This document shows positions 59,467-64,000 of a stretch of 64,000 nucleotides of DNA, piece by piece. Under the pieces are notes generated by a model, which worked only from the letters and a program-made list of their open reading frames with translations, did not search any database and was not told the DNA's origin. The DNA is from Butyrivibrio sp. Its GTDB lineage: Bacteria > Bacillota > Clostridia > Lachnospirales > Lachnospiraceae. The stretch spans positions 24,764 through 88,763 of the forward strand of contig JAAVHB010000052.1 of assembly GCA_014799955.1 (NCBI GenBank). The letters are read 5' to 3'. Numbering within the stretch: the first letter of the stretch is position 1; every line of letters starts with the position of its first letter. The position numbers and the translations under genes are program-made.

Positions 59467-59754
59467 ATGGTTTTATTGGGCGAAACTTTAAAGAAACTCA
59501 GAATCGACAGGCGGCTCAACCAAGGTCAGCTCGCCGAAATGATGGGGCTTGCAACCAGCGCAATCTCAAGCTATGAGTCCTGCTCGCGCCGCCCCTCCTA
59601 CGAAATTCTTGTTAAATACGCGAGAATTTTCCATGTGTCAACCGATTATCTTCTCGGCATAGAGCGCCAGGATTATCTGGATATTTCCGATTTGAGCGAT
59701 AAGGAAAAAGAAGCCGTGATGCAGGTCATTTCCGTGTTCAGGAATATAAAATAA
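59467..59754 (+). CDS. XRE family helix-turn-helix regulator
   Basis: A 95-residue Cro/CI-type protein: 'LKKLRIDRRLNQGQLAEMMG' and 'SAISSYESCSRRPSYEILVK' form the DNA-binding core, followed by 'VSTDYLLGIERQDYLDISDL' and a short acidic helix ending 'VISVFRNIK'. AAAGGAG lies upstream of the ATG. Its leader (59390-59466) is A+T-rich with a TTTACACTATATG stretch. It converges on the transglutaminase-like gene. Targets are not visible. Confidence 0.87.
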   Translation: MVLLGETLKKLRIDRRLNQGQLAEMMGLATSAISSYESCSRRPSYEILVKYARIFHVSTDYLLGIERQDYLDISDLSDKEKEAVMQVISVFRNIK

Positions 59755-59759
59755 AAAAT

Positions 59760-59801
59760 GCGCTCCGTTTCAGGGGGTAAGCTTTCGCCAAAACGGAGCG
59801 C
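59760..59801 (-). terminator. Terminator of the transglutaminase-like lipoprotein gene
   Basis: An 11-bp perfect stem (GCGCTCCGTTT with AAACGGAGCGC), then ATTTTTTATTTT on the minus strand. Confidence 0.88.
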
Positions 59802-59900
59802 GATAAATCGGTGTTGGTTTCTGACGGCTGCAAAAGCAGACGTTTGTTATGGTGTGGTTAAATTTCTTTGTCTCTTCCGCAGCGCGAAAGGGATTTCTTT

Positions 59901-62351
59901 TTACTCACTCAGAAGTATAATAAATCCTCCCATCACCGAATATTTAAGCGTATTGAGCTTGTCCTCAAGTCCAAGCTCGTTGTACGCAAGAACCACTGCC
60001 TTGCCGAATTCCTCCTTGTCAAACTCTTCCTGCCAGCGCACCGCGAAAACCTTCGTGTCGGCGGTTACGTTTGAGGTGATGATGTTCTTAAGCTCCTCCA
60101 TATTTTCGGGGCAGAGATTGTTGCTGCGGTAATACTCGAGGCTGCCGTCGTCGCCGTCAAAATCGGAGAGTTCGGCGTCAGTCCAGAACATGTCGTCCTT
60201 TTTGTAGCCTGCGCTTTCGGAAAGTGCGCTGTCAGCCTGATAAAGAAAATAAGGAATGCCCGTGTTTACCGCATTATTTGTGCAGTCTATCTCATAATAC
60301 TCTCCCCCTATTTTGACGGTGTTCCATGCGTGGGGCAGGGTTCCGTCAAGATAGCCCGTCACTACCGCGCATTCGGCGCCGCTAAGGTCGCAGAGAAGCC
60401 TGAAGGCATATGCATATGACATACATACTCCCTTTTTGTCAACAAGTACGCCGTAGGTATTGAAGGAATCCTCAAATTTTGAATTCTCCGTCTTGACATA
60501 GCCGTTTTTCTTTGCGTCCTCAAGCGCTTCATGGTTGTACACCGCGTTGTTTACAAGATAATTGTAGAGCGCCAGAATCTTCTGCTCGTCGTCCATATCC
60601 TGAGTAACGGTTTCGTTTATTACATTTGCCGCTGTTTCCGCTATCGCCTTCTGCTTTTCGGCTATGGTTTCCTTATCGTATACAAACTTCACCTTGAAAA
60701 GCATTGTGCTGTAATCGTACGAAAAACTTGTTATTCCCATGATATAGGGATTCTGATAATAAACCTTGTAAAAAACGTCAATCAGGGTGTACGGGTCCTG
60801 CAAGGCGGTGAAGCCCTCGACGGAAATCTCGGAGTTTCCCTGAACGAGGTTAAGCGCAAGCCACTCCTCTTCGGCGCTGTCCGCGTTTATATATACGCCG
60901 TCGGGCGCGTTCTGAACGGTTGCCCCGTTAGCGTTTTCGAGATGCTTTTTGGTGTTATCGGACTGGTTTTCTATCAAAGCGCCGTCCTCATACTCCGTAT
61001 TTTCATCTGCAGGTATGATTGTATCGACCTCCGAATCGGGAATTCTGTCAACCTCGTCCTTGGGCAGCGTATTTCCGTTTTCAGCCGAAGCCTTTGAGGA
61101 ATTCGCGGGCTCTCCCTCGTCCTCGTCGAAACCGACGGTGCCGTAAATATATGTGCCTTCAACCGTGTAAATGTATTCATCCCATTCAAGGTCAAAATAT
61201 ACCACATGCGTTCTCTCGTAATTTATCTTTCTTACGGTTACGCTGCCGTCAATATTGAGAACCCTGACCTCCGAGGGGAAATCGGCGGGAGTGGGATATC
61301 TTCCCTGAAGCTCATCCTCTCTTATAATCTTGTAAGGCAGTGCCATTTCCGCGGTTGCAACGGCATTGCTTAAGCCGCTTTCCTTACCGTCCACAATGAC
61401 AGTGATGTAATACTCGCCGTTTACGCAGTAATTCTGTCCCGAATTGGAACGGCTTCCGGTAAAGGATTCCACCTCGGATAGGCTGTGGCCGTTCGGTCCC
61501 GCAAAGCCGTCAAAGCTGCACTCCGTGGTTTCGCCGTCCTTGAGGAAATAAAGAGGCTCACCCTCTACGTTTACGGCACAGTCATAACCGTTCTTTGCCC
61601 CGTCAATTGCGTGATTGTCCTCACCCGTATAAAGCTTGCCGTCAATAAGCTTATATATTATATACTTTTCCGCGCCCTCAACGGCATCCCATTCAAGCGA
61701 AAGCCTTCCTGTATCGCTTATCACGGCGCGGAGAGTCGGAGCCGTAACCTCATGCTTCACGGTAAACGGAATTACCGTAGGCTCCTCCAGCTTCTTCGGA
61801 CTGTCCGCCTCAAGATCATAGTGAAGCGCGATATAATATATCGGAGCGTTTCCCCAACTGTCCACATCATCATAAACATAGCTGTTTTCCTGAGAATCGC
61901 TTCCCATAACCGGCCCCATGGGCGCGACCGTAAGCGTAGAGGTATTCCCCTCAACCTCAAGCGAAGCCGTGTAATAAATCTGACTAGTGCTTTCACAGGC
62001 GGCATCCGTGTGAACGGTTACGAAATCGTATAAGTCAACGTCGCTATCGTAAGCGTTGAATCCGAATTTGAACTCAAAGCTCTCGGTTTCGGAAACATTG
62101 TAAAGCGGCATTATGTCGTTGCTGTCGTCATAACCGTACGCCGCCTTAATATCCGCCACGGATACGCTCGCGCCGTAATTGTTTATCGGCGTATCATTGG
62201 TTTCCTGTTCAGCCTGACCGCCCGTCTGCTTCTCGGCGGCGGTCGTCTTTCCCTCTCCGTCGCCGTTTGCGGTACCCGCGCCGTTGGAACAGCCCGTCAA
62301 TACGGTTATGACGGCAAGCGCGCCCGCTGCTATTTTTGCTGTTTTTTTCAT
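59901..62351 (-). CDS. Lipoprotein with transglutaminase-like domain
   Basis: An 816-residue exported protein. The lipobox LTGC places the lipid Cys at residue 21. A low-complexity stretch, beta-rich regions and a fibronectin-like segment ('RLSLEWDAVEGAEKYIIYKL', about 230-260) follow. The C-terminal part is a transglutaminase-like domain with Cys in 'VDKKGVCMSYAYAFRLL', His in 'TLPHAWNTVKIGGEYYEID' and Asp in the same strand, a full papain-like triad. Such domains act on peptides or crosslinks in the envelope. Its promoter matches that of the ECF sigma operon just upstream on the same strand, so it is probably a target of that sigma factor. Confidence 0.87.
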   Translation of the reverse strand: MKKTAKIAAGALAVITVLTGCSNGAGTANGDGEGKTTAAEKQTGGQAEQETNDTPINNYGASVSVADIKAAYGYDDSNDIMPLYNVSETESFEFKFGFNAYDSDVDLYDFVTVHTDAACESTSQIYYTASLEVEGNTSTLTVAPMGPVMGSDSQENSYVYDDVDSWGNAPIYYIALHYDLEADSPKKLEEPTVIPFTVKHEVTAPTLRAVISDTGRLSLEWDAVEGAEKYIIYKLIDGKLYTGEDNHAIDGAKNGYDCAVNVEGEPLYFLKDGETTECSFDGFAGPNGHSLSEVESFTGSRSNSGQNYCVNGEYYITVIVDGKESGLSNAVATAEMALPYKIIREDELQGRYPTPADFPSEVRVLNIDGSVTVRKINYERTHVVYFDLEWDEYIYTVEGTYIYGTVGFDEDEGEPANSSKASAENGNTLPKDEVDRIPDSEVDTIIPADENTEYEDGALIENQSDNTKKHLENANGATVQNAPDGVYINADSAEEEWLALNLVQGNSEISVEGFTALQDPYTLIDVFYKVYYQNPYIMGITSFSYDYSTMLFKVKFVYDKETIAEKQKAIAETAANVINETVTQDMDDEQKILALYNYLVNNAVYNHEALEDAKKNGYVKTENSKFEDSFNTYGVLVDKKGVCMSYAYAFRLLCDLSGAECAVVTGYLDGTLPHAWNTVKIGGEYYEIDCTNNAVNTGIPYFLYQADSALSESAGYKKDDMFWTDAELSDFDGDDGSLEYYRSNNLCPENMEELKNIITSNVTADTKVFAVRWQEEFDKEEFGKAVVLAYNELGLEDKLNTLKYSVMGGFIILLSE

Positions 62352-62366
62352 CGTCTTTCCCTTTCC

Positions 62367-62410
62367 GTGCCAAAAGTATTTTTCTGAAAAGAACTCCGTC
62401 CTTTTGGCAC
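62367..62410 (-). promoter_or_regulatory. Leader hairpin of the transglutaminase-like gene
   Basis: GTGCCAAAAG and CTTTTGGCAC form a perfect 10-bp stem with a 24-base loop between the predicted start of transcription and the start codon. Confidence 0.55.
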
Positions 62411-62420
62411 CCTTACACTA

Positions 62421-62450
62421 TATAAACCTTGCAGGGCGCCAAAAGGTTGC
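62421..62450 (-). promoter_or_regulatory. ECF-type promoter (copy 1)
   Basis: On the minus strand GCAACCTTTT (62450-62441), 12 bases, then GGTTTAT (from 62428). The same pattern with the same spacing is upstream of the sigma gene at 63606-63638; the spacer CTGC is also shared. Confidence 0.7.
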
Positions 62451-62457
62451 GTTAAGC

Positions 62458-63093
62458 TTACATTTTTTTGTAAATTTTTTTATCTCCCGAAATTTCAAGG
62501 AATTTCCCGTCGGCAACGCTGAATTTTGCAACGGTGCCGTCGGTGAAAACCGCCATGTAATATACTATTTCGCCGGAGACACTCTCGTCGGTTTCCTTTG
62601 CTGACGTCAAAAGAGACTTTATACTCTCAATCATTTCTGCGTCCGCCTTATCCGCGTCAACGAATTTATTTTGGCTGCTGTACGCCAGATAATCAAGCGA
62701 AGCGCCGAGCTTTTCGGCGAGAGCGGACGGCAGACTGTCGGCGTTAAGCCCCTTGTCATACCAGCTTATATTTGCAAGATTCTCGATATTGAGCGTCCCG
62801 GTATTTATCTCTCCTATCAGATTGCCGATTCCGGAGGTCGGATATTCCTCATAGGATGAGGTGCTGTCCGACGGCATCGCCGGAGACAGTCCGCGGTTTA
62901 AGGCAAACGCCGCCGCAAGCGCGATGATAAGACATGCCGCTGCTACTGCAACCTGCTTAAAATAGCGGAGCCTCGGATATTTTTTTTTAGCCGTTTCCTC
63001 CTCAAGCGTCTTTGTAAGGCGAGAGGTAAATTCCTCTGACGGCTTTATTTCGTCGGCATATTTATTGTATTCGGATTTGATTTTATCAGACAT
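62458..63093 (-). CDS. Anti-sigma factor-like membrane protein
   Basis: A 211-residue protein with a cytoplasmic N-terminal part (about 1-45, 'SEEFTSRLTKTLEEETAKKK'), one membrane helix ('VAVAAACLIIALAAAFALN', about 49-67) and an extracellular sensor-like domain. It starts inside the last codons of the sigma gene, the normal arrangement for an anti-sigma factor. No zinc-binding HxxxCxxC motif is seen, so it is not a ZAS-type protein. It would hold the sigma factor at the membrane until a surface signal arrives. Confidence 0.8.
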   Translation of the reverse strand: MSDKIKSEYNKYADEIKPSEEFTSRLTKTLEEETAKKKYPRLRYFKQVAVAAACLIIALAAAFALNRGLSPAMPSDSTSSYEEYPTSGIGNLIGEINTGTLNIENLANISWYDKGLNADSLPSALAEKLGASLDYLAYSSQNKFVDADKADAEMIESIKSLLTSAKETDESVSGEIVYYMAVFTDGTVAKFSVADGKFLEISGDKKIYKKM

Positions 63094-63577
63094 AAGTCTC
63101 CTCCTTAAGAATTGATTTCAACTTTTCCCGTCCGCGCGAAAGCAGCGATTTGACGGTGCCCTCCGCCATAGACAGCGCCTTGGCTATATCTTTTACGGAA
63201 AATCCCTCATAATAAAAGAGATGAATCGGTATCCGGTATTTTTCCGGCAGCAATTTTACCGCCTCCTTAATACCGTTTACTTCTTTTTCCGTATAAGACA
63301 CCTCATCGGCATATTCAAGAGGCACAGTATGCCTTTTCCACGCGCTTACCGCCCACGATTTCACGGCGTTTACAGTCACCCTGATAAGCCACATCTTACG
63401 GTGTTCCTCATCGTTAAAGCTTTTACCTGCCCTTATATATTTAAGCAGAACTTCCTGAGTTATATCCTCAGCATCATGAACGCTCTGAAGGCGCGTATAT
63501 GCAAGCCGGTAAATCATTGCGGAATACATTTCCACAAGCTCGTCCGGCGTAAGTTCTTTAGCCTTATTTCTACTCAA
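63086..63577 (-). CDS. ECF RNA polymerase sigma factor
   Basis: A sigma-70 family factor of 163 residues with region 2 ('AMIYRLAYTRLQSVHDAEDI', 'TQEVLLKYIRA') and region 4 ('LPEKYRIPIHLFYYEGFSVK', 'DIAKALSMAEGTVKSLLSRG'), no region 3: an extracytoplasmic-function type. The likely start is the TTG at 63577, nine bases after GGAGG; the longer frame to 63640 begins upstream of the promoter. The gene overlaps the anti-sigma gene. It probably drives its own operon and the transglutaminase-like lipoprotein gene. Confidence 0.92.
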   Translation of the reverse strand: MSRNKAKELTPDELVEMYSAMIYRLAYTRLQSVHDAEDITQEVLLKYIRAGKSFNDEEHRKMWLIRVTVNAVKSWAVSAWKRHTVPLEYADEVSYTEKEVNGIKEAVKLLPEKYRIPIHLFYYEGFSVKDIAKALSMAEGTVKSLLSRGREKLKSILKEETYV

Positions 63578-63605
63578 AATTACGTTCCTCCGATATATGT
63601 ACTTA

Positions 63606-63638
63606 TATAATACACCGCGCAGACGGCAAAAAGGTTGC
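63606..63638 (-). promoter_or_regulatory. ECF-type promoter (copy 2), sigma operon
   Basis: GCAACCTTTT (63638-63629), 12-base spacer containing CTGC, then GGTGTAT (from 63616) on the minus strand. It ends about 30 bases before the TTG start and matches copy 1. Confidence 0.7.
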
Positions 63639-63670
63639 AATATTTTTATTTTTCTTGAAAAAAATAGTCC

Positions 63671-63699
63671 TTGAAGCGCCTTATCCGTTATGTTATATT
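63671..63699 (+). promoter_or_regulatory. Sigma-A promoter of the right-edge lipoprotein gene
   Basis: TTGAAG (63671-63676) and TATATT (63694-63699), spacer 17. Confidence 0.65.
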
Positions 63700-63734
63700 A
63701 GGCACATAAAACAGACAGCTATCGGAGGGCTATC

Positions 63735-64000
63735 ATGAAAAAACCCGGAAACATAATCGCGGCAACGCTTATATTTATACTCATATCCGTACTGACGGCG
63801 GGCTGCGGCAGTAAAACCGCGCTGCCCGAAAATCAGAGTGCTGCTGAATCACAGCTTCCGGTTTCACAGAACAATGACGGCACAGCACCGTCCGATGTCA
63901 ATGAAACCGATACATACGGCGAGCCCGAAACCTCAAAAAACACGGATGAAACAATCAAAAAAACAGAATCGGCAACGAAGGGAACCGACGCCGAAAAAGA
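63735..64000 (+). CDS. Lipoprotein, N-terminal part (runs off window)
   Basis: At least 88 codons from the ATG at 63735, open to the right edge. GGAGGG lies four to five bases upstream. A signal peptide ends in the lipobox 'LTAGC' with the Cys at residue 24, followed by a Ser/Thr/Glu-rich linker ('NETDTYGEPETSKNTDETIK') with no globular domain yet reached. It is divergent from the ECF sigma operon but uses a sigma-A-like promoter. Function cannot be assigned without the rest. Confidence 0.85.
   Translation, partial: MKKPGNIIAATLIFILISVLTAGCGSKTALPENQSAAESQLPVSQNNDGTAPSDVNETDTYGEPETSKNTDETIKKTESATKGTDAEK

Overview
The window looks like the chromosome of a Gram-positive, gut-type member of the Clostridia (Bacillota). 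The evidence is the gene content: MutS2, YhaM, an RlmCD-type methyltransferase, DegV, a YtrA-type GntR/ABC operon, many consensus sigma-A promoters (TTGACA-N17-TATAAT) and strong GGAGG ribosome binding sites. There is no outer-membrane machinery. I cannot support a genus. No intergenic stretch reaches 300 bases; the longest (23114-23387) holds a 34-codon small gene.

Layout. 1-4.2 kb: a truncated MATE pump, then a secreted GH53 galactanase lipoprotein divergent from an AraC regulator; a cytoplasmic GH2 glycosidase at 25.3-27.4 kb may act on the same glycan. 4.3-10.6 kb: a visibly A+T-rich island with a restriction-modification operon in which a nuclease-methylase subunit, a specificity subunit, a DGQHR/deoxyribosyltransferase-like fusion and an unknown protein are packed on the minus strand. 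The specificity frame has no normal start codon and joins the methylase frame by a -1 shift on a T7 tract. 10.6-25.3 kb: mostly housekeeping genes (rRNA methyltransferase, YhaM, a catalytically dead HtrA-like protein, MutS2, a two-component system, an aminotransferase/Lrp/CheX/TrmL operon and small membrane proteins). 27.5-31.9 kb: aldo/keto reductase, tRNA-Gly, a YtrA-type ABC operon and an EAL phosphodiesterase. 31.9-36.8 kb: a MarR-controlled heterodimeric ABC exporter with a 78-bp direct repeat on either side, then an unusual HTH-receiver protein.

37.9-49.9 kb is the most striking accessory region: a minus-strand run of 13 genes (MntP-like pump, acyltransferase, ACP, patatin, flavodoxin-like reductase, second acyltransferase, AMP-dependent ligase, second ACP, a fused ketosynthase/chain-length-factor protein, FabG, FabZ, FabD and an acyl-CoA carboxylase beta subunit). 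It has no enoyl reductase and no KAS III, so it resembles a type II polyketide or polyene-lipid pathway rather than a primary fatty-acid operon. A surface protein follows at 36.9-37.8 kb.

50-64 kb: a TetR regulator, a lipoprotein, a frameshifted papain-like protein, DegV with four 42-bp hairpin repeats in its 5' leader, an AraC regulator, a second heterodimeric ABC exporter, a DHH phosphoesterase, and an ECF sigma/anti-sigma pair. The sigma promoter shares a motif with the promoter of a transglutaminase-like lipoprotein, which suggests a small autoregulated regulon. A lipoprotein gene runs off the right edge.
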